Positions 16,450-25,771 of a DNA stretch of 64,000 bases are shown piece by piece. Source of the stretch: Spartobacteria bacterium LR76. Lineage in GTDB: Bacteria > Verrucomicrobiota > Verrucomicrobiia > Chthoniobacterales > Terrimicrobiaceae. The stretch is taken from assembly GCA_003054655.1 (NCBI GenBank), contig QAYZ01000016.1:1302001-1366000 (forward strand), in the 5' to 3' direction. The translations under genes and the position numbers were made by a program. How positions within the stretch are numbered: the first letter of the stretch is position 1; each line of letters begins with the position of its first letter. The notes beneath the pieces were generated by a model. That model was not told the DNA's origin and did not search any database. It saw only the letters and a program-made list of their open reading frames with translations.

Positions 16450-19400
16450 TCAGGGGGAGAACCGCTTCGCACTCAGCACCCGGAACCGATAAAACGAGTC
16501 GAGAGTGGGATCGGTCGTCGAGTTGTTCGAGGAATAAACGGAAGCCGAGGCATAATCAGGGATGCGCGTATCGGCGGGATCGATGTAGCGCTCGATCACC
16601 TGCGACCCACGGTATTCGCTCATGACGGCGTCCTTGCCCTCCACCCACGTGGCGGAATCAGTGCGGCTGGATTTCTTCAACGCCTGCACGCGGAAGTGCA
16701 CGGTGTAGGTGTTGGACTTCGTCGTCAGGCGAGGATAGATCGTCGCATAGGGCCGCTCGCGGCTGTTATCCCCGGTGGGCCGGTGGGTTAGCCAATACGA
16801 TGCCATTCCGGCATAAGTGGCGTTGGAATCCTTGGGGACGAGAGATATCCCGCAGATTTCCGCCGCGGAACGGAAGATCTCCTTCTGATCGAACCGATTT
16901 GTAAATCCTTTCAGCGTCTCATCCGCATTGACCGAATATCGGACCGGGGATTGCGCCTTGTTGGCATTGTGGGTCTTGTAGTTTTTCGCGTCGCTGTCGG
17001 CCACGGAAATGATTTTCTCCGACTTCAGAATCGCACGGATGCCCGTGTCGCGATTGATGTAGCTAAACGGAATGATCTGGTAATTCATATTGATCCGTCC
17101 CGCCGTGGAGAGAGGCTCGCTGATCGGATACGGCTCCACGATCGGCATGCTGAAGAGATCCAGCAGCAGGTAGTCCGGCGGCACGGTAAAGGGTGGCCCG
17201 GCGACCGGCGTGCCGAGGCCGCGATGCCCTTCCGGCAGCGGACGAAACAGGAGAGTCTGCCAGGGCTTGTTGGCAAAGACCTCGCTGGGAAGCGAACCGA
17301 ACGCCACGGCGGAAGGGATCTGGCGATTCGGCGAGAACTGCGACATCGACGCGTCGTAGGTTGTGCTATGATACTGGAAATAGGGATAGTACACACTGTT
17401 TGCCTGTCCATCACCCTCGTCCACCTTGTTGATGTAAGGCCCATCGGCTGCAGCACCAAAACCATTGTCAAAGTCTCCCAGCACCTTGCCATTTCCTCCC
17501 CCCATCCTCACGCCGTTATCGTTGAGGGCGCGATAGCCAAAATCAAAAACATTGGTCAGTTGCGAGTAGGCGGGTTTGGAATCAGCAGAGCCATTGACAG
17601 TATAGACCGGATTAGATGTGGAGGGATATCCTGAGGGATCGATCGGAAGCAATCGCCCCGCCGTGGCGCCGTAGTAGGGGTAGTTCTGCGCCGTACGGAG
17701 CGAATGCGCCATGAATTTGGTCGAGTCGCCATAGTACATGTGGCGGGCAAAAAAGGATATCGGCACGTCAGGCTGCGCCGCGACCATGCGGGTATCGCCG
17801 TCCGCGAGTTCGACACTGCGCACCACATCCGTGAATTTCCCGTCAGCCCGTCTCCCGAGAATCCAGGAAACCGGCTCGCGATTGCCCTTGCTACCGAGAT
17901 CACCTCGCGCATTGAGCCGGCCGCCGTAGTGATTTTCCGGATCCGCCTTGGATGTCGGGCCGACAAAGGTCCGAAAGTTTCCATACACGACCTGGCCGCC
18001 ATCCTCGTCACGCTGGCCGGACAGACCTCCCACCGTATTGATCGGCGGGAGGTTTGGCACCGGCCAGCCTCCCGGCGGAGAGGAAGGGATATCGATCGTC
18101 AGTTTCTGGATTTCATTCGGCCCATTCGGCGGAGTCTGGTTGTCCAGGATCGTAACGGTGATCGTTCCTCCGTCGAAGTAGAACTGGCCGCCCACTGGGA
18201 AGTCCGTATCCGTCTCGGTGTAGGCGATGAAGGGATAGACATCCTCGCCAGAGGACGTTCCCAGCGTCCCCGATCCCTTGCTGGCAACAAAGGGAGCCCA
18301 GCCCATCAGGCCGCCAACGAAGGTCTCATTGACCAAAGCATCCCATACGGTGAAGGGATACGCCTTCCATGCGCCAGAGGGGTACGCCTTGAACGTCCTC
18401 GCCGACGTGGGGAACCCTTTCATCGGGTACGCAGGCGTCAGCGGATCGGTCACAGGACCCCAGCGAAAATTCTGCATCCCGTCGATTTTCACCTGAAACT
18501 TGGGATTGATCTGCATAAACCCTTTCGCCGGATCAAAGAACTCGAGGAACAGCCCGGCCTGCACGCGAACATTACCCTCCTTCACCCCTTTGGGATTGGC
18601 TGTGGCGTCCCAAGCGTTGACCGTGACCGGAGGCGAAAGCGAGGGCGAGTTTTCCCCATTGGCAATGAACATGAGAAATGCCTTGCTCACGGTGGGAAAC
18701 CGGCCAAAGCCCTTCGTGTTGTTCTTCTTGTCCAGGATGGGTATTACCTGGCCCCGCCCCAGCCTTGCAGAGTCGCCTGGGGCATAGGGGTTGGTCACCC
18801 TCGTATCGTAGAGATTTGCACAGCGGATGTAGTCAAAGATCTCCGTCAATATCTGGTCGCAGTCCGTGGCTCCCTTGGAGTTTTTCGTATTGTATTTGCT
18901 TTGGAAATCCCCCCCGAACCCCGGAATGGGCTGCGAGGTAAGATACCGCAGGTATTCCATGAGCATGCGATTGCGCTCCAGATCGTTTTCGGAGCTTTTG
19001 GTCGGCAGGTCCTCAGTCGAGCTTTCGCTACCCCGCTTCGTGGGATCGGTACTGCGTTGAAAATAGTACTTGTGCCCGTTGACGGTGGAGCAAAAGGCAA
19101 ACTGCTGGTCAAAGACGCTGCGGTCGCTGCTGCCGGGGGTGCTGCTGACCGGCCAGATGCACACGCGGGGTTTGTTGAAGAGATTCACATCGGGCGCGCG
19201 GCTGTTGGCGGTCAGGAAAAAGCGGCTTCTCTCCAGTTGCTCCCGGTTCAGCCCTTGCAGGGAGCGCTCGGAGCCGGAGAGCGTGGGAGCAAAGATCAGC
19301 TCATCGATCGTGGCGTAGAGACGATCCGAGTCGAGGGTGATCTTCGGGATGGTGGTAGTCCCGATCTTCATCGTCTGCACCGTACCCCCCTGCGATCCTC

Positions 19401-20436
19401 CGCCGGAAATTCGCGGTGTGATGGCGTAGATCTGGTTCGCCGTGAGGGTGGGGAAAACAACACTCAGGCTCGTCATCGCCGGATGTCCCGGGTAGCGTTG
19501 AAACTCCTTGTTGATCGGCTGGTTCAGCGAAAGGGTGGTCATGTCCTCGTCGGCACGGAAGCGAGGCATGTCCGCGTACACGCCCTCGGAGGCTGTATTG
19601 ACATTCACCTTGCAGGTATCGTCATCGGTCCAGAAGGCGATGCGTCCCGTGATGGGATTGCTCGCCGACGGGCGTTTGGATGAGGGGGCGTCGTTAAACG
19701 TCGCCGTGGTGCCGCTGCTGGCATCCGCGACGGTCACCGTGCCATCCTGGAGCACGTAGAGCCATTTCGTCGGCATGGGCACGGGAGTGTTGGTCACCGA
19801 GATGGCGCTGCCCGGGCTGTAGGTCACCTTTGTCGGATTGACCGAGAAGCCCTCGACATCCGGCAGGCCGTCATTGTCGGCCTCGTATCCCAGGTACGAA
19901 GTCACGGTCGCTCCATCGCGATTTTTTGACAGGCTGCGCATGTCATTGCCGTCGAGGATCGGGAACACGGCGGTGCTTCCGGAGACGACAGGGCTGTTCA
20001 GGTCGGTGAAGAGGGCCGGTTTCGTGCTCCACTGGTCATCGAGATCAGACTTTCCGGGCTCGAAACTGGCGATCTGCGAGGAGGTCACCACCATGGTGTC
20101 GGAGGAGTAGAGCTTGTAATAGGCCTTGGGAGCGCCGGTCTGATCGTAGACGCGGATCATTCCCGGCTGGGAGGCCCAGGTCTCCTGGACCCCGTGATCG
20201 GTCGCGGCCTGGATCGCGCCGATGGCGATCTGCACGGCGGAGTCCGCCAGTTGCTTGGACCGCGATCCATCGGCGTAGCCTTTCGCCCCGGAGTGCTCCG
20301 TCGTGACGTTGGAGAGAAAGGCGATGATGAGCGCCGTGATCAACACGAGAAACGCGAGCACCAGCACCAATGCCATGCCCCGGGTGCGGGACCCGGCAGC
20401 GAAAAGTACACCGTCGCCTGGAGGGAAAGTTCTCAT
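16450..20436 (-). CDS. Verru_Chthon cassette protein A (large PilX-like membrane-anchored protein)
   Basis: A 1328-residue protein with one N-terminal membrane helix (MALVLVLAFLVLITALIIAFLSNVTTE) directly after a short basic segment, as in PilX/GspK-type minor pilins, followed by an alanine-rich helix (SKQLADSAVQIAIGAIQAATDHG) and a very long exported part. Size, context and N-terminus match what is known as Verru_Chthon cassette protein A, named from Verrucomicrobium and Chthoniobacter. It is the last gene of a D-B-C-A set, 7 bases behind protein C. By analogy with minor pseudopilins it may cap or scaffold a pseudopilus; the large body could bind a surface substrate. The exact role of these cassettes is not known. 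Confidence 0.85.
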   Translation of the reverse strand: MRTFPPGDGVLFAAGSRTRGMALVLVLAFLVLITALIIAFLSNVTTEHSGAKGYADGSRSKQLADSAVQIAIGAIQAATDHGVQETWASQPGMIRVYDQTGAPKAYYKLYSSDTMVVTSSQIASFEPGKSDLDDQWSTKPALFTDLNSPVVSGSTAVFPILDGNDMRSLSKNRDGATVTSYLGYEADNDGLPDVEGFSVNPTKVTYSPGSAISVTNTPVPMPTKWLYVLQDGTVTVADASSGTTATFNDAPSSKRPSASNPITGRIAFWTDDDTCKVNVNTASEGVYADMPRFRADEDMTTLSLNQPINKEFQRYPGHPAMTSLSVVFPTLTANQIYAITPRISGGGSQGGTVQTMKIGTTTIPKITLDSDRLYATIDELIFAPTLSGSERSLQGLNREQLERSRFFLTANSRAPDVNLFNKPRVCIWPVSSTPGSSDRSVFDQQFAFCSTVNGHKYYFQRSTDPTKRGSESSTEDLPTKSSENDLERNRMLMEYLRYLTSQPIPGFGGDFQSKYNTKNSKGATDCDQILTEIFDYIRCANLYDTRVTNPYAPGDSARLGRGQVIPILDKKNNTKGFGRFPTVSKAFLMFIANGENSPSLSPPVTVNAWDATANPKGVKEGNVRVQAGLFLEFFDPAKGFMQINPKFQVKIDGMQNFRWGPVTDPLTPAYPMKGFPTSARTFKAYPSGAWKAYPFTVWDALVNETFVGGLMGWAPFVASKGSGTLGTSSGEDVYPFIAYTETDTDFPVGGQFYFDGGTITVTILDNQTPPNGPNEIQKLTIDIPSSPPGGWPVPNLPPINTVGGLSGQRDEDGGQVVYGNFRTFVGPTSKADPENHYGGRLNARGDLGSKGNREPVSWILGRRADGKFTDVVRSVELADGDTRMVAAQPDVPISFFARHMYYGDSTKFMAHSLRTAQNYPYYGATAGRLLPIDPSGYPSTSNPVYTVNGSADSKPAYSQLTNVFDFGYRALNDNGVRMGGGNGKVLGDFDNGFGAAADGPYINKVDEGDGQANSVYYPYFQYHSTTYDASMSQFSPNRQIPSAVAFGSLPSEVFANKPWQTLLFRPLPEGHRGLGTPVAGPPFTVPPDYLLLDLFSMPIVEPYPISEPLSTAGRINMNYQIIPFSYINRDTGIRAILKSEKIISVADSDAKNYKTHNANKAQSPVRYSVNADETLKGFTNRFDQKEIFRSAAEICGISLVPKDSNATYAGMASYWLTHRPTGDNSRERPYATIYPRLTTKSNTYTVHFRVQALKKSSRTDSATWVEGKDAVMSEYRGSQVIERYIDPADTRIPDYASASVYSSNNSTTDPTLDSFYRFRVLSAKRFSP

Positions 20437-20443
20437 TTCAGAG

Positions 20444-21505
20444 TCAGTTCTTTTGTTCCCGGCTCCACTTGGCCGCCTTGAGCGCGACGTTCATGGTGAA
20501 TATCCGGTAGCTGAGGTTGAGTGATTTCAGGTTGCTTTCGAGCTTCTGGAGATCCCGTTCGTACTGGGAGGCATCCGTGAACGCGCACCCGGCATAGATG
20601 GGGGCCATGTCGGGCGGAGAATCCCCGTTTTGCAGACGGATAAACGACGTTTCGTCGACTGCCACCATGGTCACCTGGACCACGGGGGGGAGCTGGTTCT
20701 TGGGGTTGATTGTCCCGTCGCTCTTCGAGTCGGTGGAGTCGTACTCATAGTTCGGAGCCAGCTTGATTCCCGACGAGTCCTCCTGGCTGGAGAGTTTGGG
20801 CAGAAAAATGAGCGCCACGATATTCTCGGCGAGCACCCGGACGGGTCGGGTAGATGGCGTGTAGGGAGCCGTGCCATCGACCGCAGACTTGAACCACGAA
20901 ACCCCATCGTAGCCCGCGTTGCCGCCGGCCTTTTGCGCTTCGTCGTAGAGGGAGAAAGACTCGGCTGGCCCGACAAGCTCCATCAGACGGGAGCGATACC
21001 GCTCGCGGGGGGGATTGCCGCCCTGATTGACAAACTTGGGCCGCCAGTCTTTGTCGCTGCCGAACTCAAGAAAGAATCCGCAGGTATTCATCAGCGTCCC
21101 GAGATCAGCGTAGTTTGTGTTGTTAACGTAGCCCAATGGAGCGGTGAAGAAGATCCCATGCGTCCTGGCGGTCGAGTCGGAGAGCAAAGCCGAGGCCGGG
21201 CCGCTGCGGAACCTGAGCTCGGACTGCCGGGAGTAGGAGGTCGGGTCGTTAGGGTCGTTGTAGTCCCAATAGGGATTGAGCGTGGCCTGGCTTAGCTTGC
21301 TGGTAATGGACTCAAAGGCCTCGCGCGCCCCGCGAAACTCCTCGATGCGGCCGCTGGCATAGCCCCAGGTCCGACGGGTCGCATCGATGATGGAGGCGAT
21401 GACGAGGAGGAGAAGGGCGAGGATCGCGACGGAGACGAGCAGCTCGATCAAGGTAAACCCCCGGGATCGCAAAAAACGCGAACCGGCTGCAAACAAGGCG
21501 CTCAT
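20444..21505 (-). CDS. Verru_Chthon cassette protein C (prepilin-type pseudopilin)
   Basis: A 353-residue prepilin-like protein. After a short basic leader it has the type IV prepilin cleavage and methylation motif RGFTLIELLVSVAILALLLLVIASIID (Gly before the cleavage site, Phe+1, Glu+5), then an amphipathic helix and a globular part. Its ATG overlaps the end of protein B by four bases, indicating translational coupling, and protein A follows after 7 bases. Length and position match cassette protein C; it resembles GspJ-type minor pseudopilins in general design. Processing would need a prepilin peptidase, which is not in the window. Confidence 0.87.
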   Translation of the reverse strand: MSALFAAGSRFLRSRGFTLIELLVSVAILALLLLVIASIIDATRRTWGYASGRIEEFRGAREAFESITSKLSQATLNPYWDYNDPNDPTSYSRQSELRFRSGPASALLSDSTARTHGIFFTAPLGYVNNTNYADLGTLMNTCGFFLEFGSDKDWRPKFVNQGGNPPRERYRSRLMELVGPAESFSLYDEAQKAGGNAGYDGVSWFKSAVDGTAPYTPSTRPVRVLAENIVALIFLPKLSSQEDSSGIKLAPNYEYDSTDSKSDGTINPKNQLPPVVQVTMVAVDETSFIRLQNGDSPPDMAPIYAGCAFTDASQYERDLQKLESNLKSLNLSYRIFTMNVALKAAKWSREQKN

Positions 21506-22032
21506 CGATTTTTCGCGACGAAAGCCTCGGAGGTCACCATGGCCACCGAGCGATCATTCCACATCCCGGTGGCAGAGTCGGTCGTCAGCGTACGATTGCC
21601 GGGGTTGTTGGCGATCTGGATGGTCACAGTCGCGAGCTTGCCATTGCTCGCCGTCGCCGAGCCGCCCGGCAGGTCGGTCGCAGGCTTGACCCAGGTCTTT
21701 ACGTGATAGACTGCCGAGGCAGGAGCCTTCACCTCGGAACCCTGATCGTCAAAATAGCGGGGCGAGACCTGAAACGGCTCGGTATGCCCATCCACCAGGA
21801 CATCAAAATCCGTCTGCTGGATATCATTAATGATGCGCTGGGTGATCTGCGCGCTGATCGAGGCGTCGATCGCCCGGCGAAACGTTTGCAGCCCGACTGG
21901 CAGCACGCCCACGAGCGCGACGAAAGCAAAAGCCACGATACCGATGGCGATAGTAACCTCCACCAGGCTGAAAGCCCGGCGTGCTATCGCACGACGACGA
22001 TGCCTAAGGATGATAGATGCGTGTCCGCCCAT
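21502..22032 (-). CDS. Verru_Chthon cassette protein B (prepilin-type pseudopilin)
   Basis: A 176-residue prepilin-like protein with the leader MGGHASIILRHRRRAIARRA followed by AFSLVEVTIAIGIVAFAFVALVGVLPVG, an N-terminal methylation helix with Ala instead of Gly before the cleavage site and Glu at +5. It overlaps the 3' end of protein D by 29 bases and protein C by 4 bases, so D-B-C form one tightly coupled translational unit. GspI-like in size. Role in a pseudopilus is inferred from the family. Confidence 0.85.
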   Translation of the reverse strand: MGGHASIILRHRRRAIARRAFSLVEVTIAIGIVAFAFVALVGVLPVGLQTFRRAIDASISAQITQRIINDIQQTDFDVLVDGHTEPFQVSPRYFDDQGSEVKAPASAVYHVKTWVKPATDLPGGSATASNGKLATVTIQIANNPGNRTLTTDSATGMWNDRSVAMVTSEAFVAKNR

Positions 22033-22684
22033 TTGCCGGATCGATTTGAACGGTTGAGTAATCCGCAGGCGCCTGGGACAGGCTGTCCCCTTCGGATGCG
22101 TGATGCAGGGTCAGAAACCACGAGGTGTTCGCCGTGGAGAGATCGGTCGAGCCATCGGGCAGGAAGCGAAACTTTACACACCGATAGGATTTCCCGATCT
22201 CCGGGAGCGAATACCCGACATCGGCACCGCTGCTCGTATCTGTAATGATCGACGACAGGGTCGAGCCGGAATCTATCAGGACCGAGGCGGGAAGCCGGCA
22301 GACTCGACCGAGAGGCTGGGCCACTCCGGACTCCAGAATCTCAAAGGTCTGAATCGCGCGAAACTTCCCGGCCCCCGTCTCAGGAGCGACGGCGTATTGA
22401 TAGATGCGCACCTCGACGCTGCGATTTTTGGAAATGGCCATCTGCCGCGCGAGGCCAAGCTGCTCGCTCAGGATCTGCGATCCAGTGCGCAGATCGGAAG
22501 CTCTCATGACCGACGACACCGCCGGCATGGTGAACGATGCAATGATGCCAAACACCGCAATGACGGCGAGCAGCTCCAACAGCGAAAAGCCAGCCGAAGC
22601 ACCGCGCAGCGGCTTGCGGGATTTCTCACACGGTCCGGCTATAAACCAAGACCGAGCCATATCTGGAAGCAACGGGGAATGCAT
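22004..22684 (-). CDS. Verru_Chthon cassette protein D (prepilin-type pseudopilin)
   Basis: A 226-residue prepilin-like protein and the first gene of the cassette. The leader ends with AGFSLLELLAVIAVFGIIASFTMPAV, a canonical prepilin motif with Glu+5; the following region LRTGSQILSEQLGLARQMAISKNRSVEVRIYQY resembles GspH/FimT minor pseudopilins. An alternative start, MARSWF at 22660, is possible. The 5' region contains an A/T-rich stretch and, about 300 bases upstream, the GntR-type palindrome at 22980-22997, separated from the GH130 gene by a terminator. The cassette is therefore probably transcribed from its own regulated promoter. Confidence 0.87.
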   Translation of the reverse strand: MHSPLLPDMARSWFIAGPCEKSRKPLRGASAGFSLLELLAVIAVFGIIASFTMPAVSSVMRASDLRTGSQILSEQLGLARQMAISKNRSVEVRIYQYAVAPETGAGKFRAIQTFEILESGVAQPLGRVCRLPASVLIDSGSTLSSIITDTSSGADVGYSLPEIGKSYRCVKFRFLPDGSTDLSTANTSWFLTLHHASEGDSLSQAPADYSTVQIDPANGRTRIYHP

Positions 22685-22979
22685 GGGGGAGGGCTGGGTG
22701 GAAATATCCTAGGTAATTTCTTCAAACACCAGATGATGCTGAAACTGTGTTCGGATTTTTCGTCGAATTTTTTAAATAATTTCCGGACGCTACCGTACAA
22801 TTCATGGGGGAGTCATTTCATCGGATCGCACCTCCCGGCAGGGTTCCCGCGTCTTTTTCTCGCATACCTGCGACGACCCGGGTGACGCCTTGCTAAGAAA
22901 CACGTCTGATCTGGGTCAAAATTAAGACAGGTAATGACAAAGTAAAGAAACCGCAGCCGGGCGAAATGGGTATTTCAAT

Positions 22980-22997
22980 ATTTTGTTCAAACAAAAT
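22980..22997. promoter_or_regulatory. Operator-like palindrome ATTTTGTTCAAACAAAAT
   Basis: Eight-base arms ATTTTGTT / AACAAAAT pair perfectly around a CA centre. The site lies between the GH130 terminator and the pseudopilin cassette D-B-C-A and matches the palindromes at 4848-4865 and 11557-11572, suggesting that the cassette belongs to the GntR regulon. Confidence 0.6.
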
Positions 22998-23020
22998 CCC
23001 CATTCCTCCTGGCCGCCCCA

Positions 23021-23075
23021 GGCAAAAGAAAAGCGGGCCGGCCATCTGCGGTGTCACCCGCATCAGCCAGCCCGC
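23021..23075 (-). terminator. Intrinsic terminator of the GH130 gene
   Basis: A long imperfect GC stem (23033-23051 with 23058-23075, GCGGGC and GCCCGC at the base, 6-base loop) is followed, reading leftward, by the T-rich tract CTTTTCTTTTGCC. It lies about 50 bases behind the stop at 23129. Confidence 0.75.
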
Positions 23076-23128
23076 CTTGGTCGGCAGCAATCCTTCCTCC
23101 CTACGTTCGGGAACCAGGAACGCCGGAA

Positions 23129-24337
23129 TCAGACAACGTTGCGGCGAGATTTTGCGCCGCACAGGCGGCGATTGGCCCGGATGAGCGCGATGCGCTGCTG
23201 GACGCTGGCAGCCGAGCGCAGGCCATCGGCGGGCGTATTCCGCACATAGTCGAGGAGTCGCGGGATCGTGCTGCTCGCGACATGGAGGCGCGTGTCGGAC
23301 GAGGCGTAGTAGATGAGCACGGTGCCGTCCTTGCGGGCCACCCATCCATTGCTAAAGACGACATTGGAGACATCGCCGATGCGCTCATCGCCCACCGGAG
23401 CGATGAAGTAGCCCTGCGGGCGGGCGATGATTTTGCGGGGATCAGTCAAATCCGTCAGGAACAGATAGAGCACATAGCGCAGGCCGGCGGCTGTATTGCG
23501 CACGCCGTGGGCGAGATGCAGCCAGCCCTCCGGAGTCTTGATGGGAGCCGGACCCTGCCCATTCTTCAGTTCGCTAATAGTATGATAGACCCTCGGGTCG
23601 ATGATCTCCTCCTTGCCCGAGCGGGGCTTCTCGAGGGTCCGGCAGAGCGCCCAGCCGATGCCGCCGCCGGAGCCTGCATCGATAAAGGAATCCTGCGGGC
23701 GGGTGTAGAGTGCGTACTGGCCGCGCACGAACTCCGGGTGCAGGACCACATTGCGCTGCTGCGCCGAGGGCGTAACGAGATCAGGAAGACGCTCCCAGTC
23801 CTTGAAGTCACGCGTGCGCACGATGCCGCATTGCGCGATGGCGCTGGATTGATCGGCGGGCGTGGCCTTTGGGTCGCGGCGCTCCGTGCAGAAGAGCCCG
23901 TAGATCCAGCCATCCTCATGCTGTACGAGCCGCATGTCATAGACATTGGTATCCGGCTTGTCGGTCTCCGGAATCACGCAGGGCTCGTCCCAGAAGCGGA
24001 ACCCGTCGATTCCATTTTTGGACTCGGCCATGGCGAAGAAGCTCTTGCGATCCCAACCCTCGACGCGCACGCAGAGCAGCACCCGGCCCTTCCACTCGAT
24101 GGCTCCGGCATTGAAGGCCGCATTGATCCCGAGACGCTCCTGACAAAAGGGATTGCTCTTCGGGTTCAGGTCGTACCTCCACTCCAGCGGCACGTGGTCG
24201 GCGGTCAGCACGGGATGCGCGTACCGGCTGTAGACGCCGTTGTACCACGAGAGATCGACAGGATTCCGGCGTGCGAGCAGAGCGGAGTGCCTGCGCTGGA
24301 GCTTGCCCATCAGGGATGCAAACTGTGTGTTTTTCAT
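23129..24337 (-). CDS. GH130 4-O-beta-D-mannosyl-D-glucose phosphorylase
   Basis: A 402-residue five-bladed beta-propeller phosphorylase that splits beta-1,4-mannosyl-glucose with phosphate into mannose 1-phosphate and glucose. The sequence follows the characterised mannosylglucose phosphorylases closely: [80 protein letters not shown] and [16 protein letters not shown], with the acidic residue in YDMRL-type context near the phosphate site. No signal peptide, so it works in the cytosol on imported disaccharide, as expected in mannan or mannosylglucose use. It is divergent from a XylR-like regulator with only 95 bases between the starts, and ends in its own terminator. Confidence 0.93.
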   Translation of the reverse strand: MKNTQFASLMGKLQRRHSALLARRNPVDLSWYNGVYSRYAHPVLTADHVPLEWRYDLNPKSNPFCQERLGINAAFNAGAIEWKGRVLLCVRVEGWDRKSFFAMAESKNGIDGFRFWDEPCVIPETDKPDTNVYDMRLVQHEDGWIYGLFCTERRDPKATPADQSSAIAQCGIVRTRDFKDWERLPDLVTPSAQQRNVVLHPEFVRGQYALYTRPQDSFIDAGSGGGIGWALCRTLEKPRSGKEEIIDPRVYHTISELKNGQGPAPIKTPEGWLHLAHGVRNTAAGLRYVLYLFLTDLTDPRKIIARPQGYFIAPVGDERIGDVSNVVFSNGWVARKDGTVLIYYASSDTRLHVASSTIPRLLDYVRNTPADGLRSAASVQQRIALIRANRRLCGAKSRRNVV

Positions 24338-24432
24338 AGGGAATTTTTTGGGGGGAGACGCAAGATGCCGGGAGGATTCCTGCGAGAAGCGCTGTTTTCA
24401 ACCGCATTTGCTTGCACTTTTCTCGTCGAAAA

Positions 24433-25656
24433 ATGAACTACACCCATTCCCGCATGAATGGCTCCCCCCTGTGCCCCCATCGACCCGTCATCCTGATCGC
24501 GCTGAACTGGTACTCCCGCGCCATTCATCGCGGCATCGCACGGTATGCCAGCGAAGCAGGCTGGATCCTGGACTCAAGCATGACCCGCCATGGACTCGTG
24601 CCAAAGGACTGGCGAGGCGACGGCATCATCTGCTGTCTGCACTGGGGCTCCGCCCTGCACGAAATGGTCGAGCGCACCACTCTGCCCGTGGTCAATATCG
24701 GAGGAAGCATCCTCGGCCTGCCCGCAGTCCTGCCCGACGACCGGGCGATCGGAAAACTCGCCGCGAGTTACTTCAAGAAGCGCGGATTTCAAAACTACGC
24801 GTTCTTTCTCAAGTCCAACGCCCTGACGTCCCGCAATCGCGGCCGGGCCTTTGCCGATGCCGTGCGCCGCGCCGGGGGACGATGTTTCATTCTCGACTGG
24901 CCCAAGGCCAGCGCCATGCCGAAGCAGACCCGCTACTCACAGCACTACCCTGCCGGCGAGCATGACGAGCGGCGACTGTTGGACTGGCTCGCAGGCGAGA
25001 TCGACGAACTGCCAAAACCGGTCGCGCTCTTCGGCGAGTTTGACGATCCCGCCATCGACGCCCTCTACGCCTGCCGCGAACGGGATATCATGGTGCCGGA
25101 GCAGGTCGCCGTGCTCGGGATGGACAACGACGAGCTGCGCTGCGAGTTTGCCCCGGTCCCGCTATCGAGTATTGACAGCAACCAGGAAATCCTCGGCTAC
25201 CGGGCGGCGGCGCTGCTGGATCAACTGCTCAAAAAGGAGCCGCTCACCAAACGGGTCGTGCGCATCCCTCCGGCGGGCATCGTCACGCGCCAGAGCACCG
25301 ACATCCTCGCCATCGCGCATCCGCATGTCGCGTCCGTGCTCCGCTACATCTGGCAAAACTACGCCCGGAGGATCAACGCCAAAACCGCCGCGGCGACCGT
25401 ACCGGTTTCCTATCGCTGGCTGCATACCGCCTTCCTTCGGCATGTCGGAAGGACCATCGCCGACGAGATCGAACACAAGAGACTGGAGGCGGCAAAGAAA
25501 CTCCTGACCGAGTCGCGCCAAAAGGCCCGGGAAATCGCCGCCGCGGCAGGCTTTCCCAACGAGGACCGGATGGGCCGCGTATTCCGCCGCGTCGAGGGAA
25601 TGTCGCCCATGGCCTATCGACGCCGCTATGGCACCGTCAATACAAGCAGCTTGTGA
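24433..25656 (+). CDS. XylR-like regulator: LacI-type sensor with AraC DNA-binding domain
   Basis: A 407-residue regulator starting at MNYTHSRMNGSPLC (ATG 24433; a TTG 21 bases earlier is the only longer option). Residues of about 20-285 are a periplasmic-binding-like sensor (VILIALNWYSRAIHRGIARYA; VAVLGMDNDELRCEFAPVPLSSID), and residues of about 300-400 an AraC-type double helix-turn-helix (ISKHRLEAAKKLLTES, AREIAAAAGFPNEDRMGRVFRRVEGMSPMAYRRRYG-like segments). This order is that of E. coli XylR. Divergence from the GH130 gene implies that it senses the sugar that gene handles, probably mannosyl-glucose or a monosaccharide from it, and activates the phosphorylase. Confidence 0.88.
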   Translation: MNYTHSRMNGSPLCPHRPVILIALNWYSRAIHRGIARYASEAGWILDSSMTRHGLVPKDWRGDGIICCLHWGSALHEMVERTTLPVVNIGGSILGLPAVLPDDRAIGKLAASYFKKRGFQNYAFFLKSNALTSRNRGRAFADAVRRAGGRCFILDWPKASAMPKQTRYSQHYPAGEHDERRLLDWLAGEIDELPKPVALFGEFDDPAIDALYACRERDIMVPEQVAVLGMDNDELRCEFAPVPLSSIDSNQEILGYRAAALLDQLLKKEPLTKRVVRIPPAGIVTRQSTDILAIAHPHVASVLRYIWQNYARRINAKTAAATVPVSYRWLHTAFLRHVGRTIADEIEHKRLEAAKKLLTESRQKAREIAAAAGFPNEDRMGRVFRRVEGMSPMAYRRRYGTVNTSSL

Positions 25657-25771
25657 ATGAAACCCGCGCCTGCTTCGCACGCTCCTCCCCCACTCCGTCC
25701 CGACCCAATCGACGCAACTGGCAGCCGCCCGCCTCCGCAGGGAATCGGCTCATCGCTCCGGGTGAAGCCCA

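Noticed and set aside
17704-19683. Frame of 659 codons opposite cassette protein A
   Set aside because: Arg/Gly/His-rich, no motif, and fully within the sense gene.
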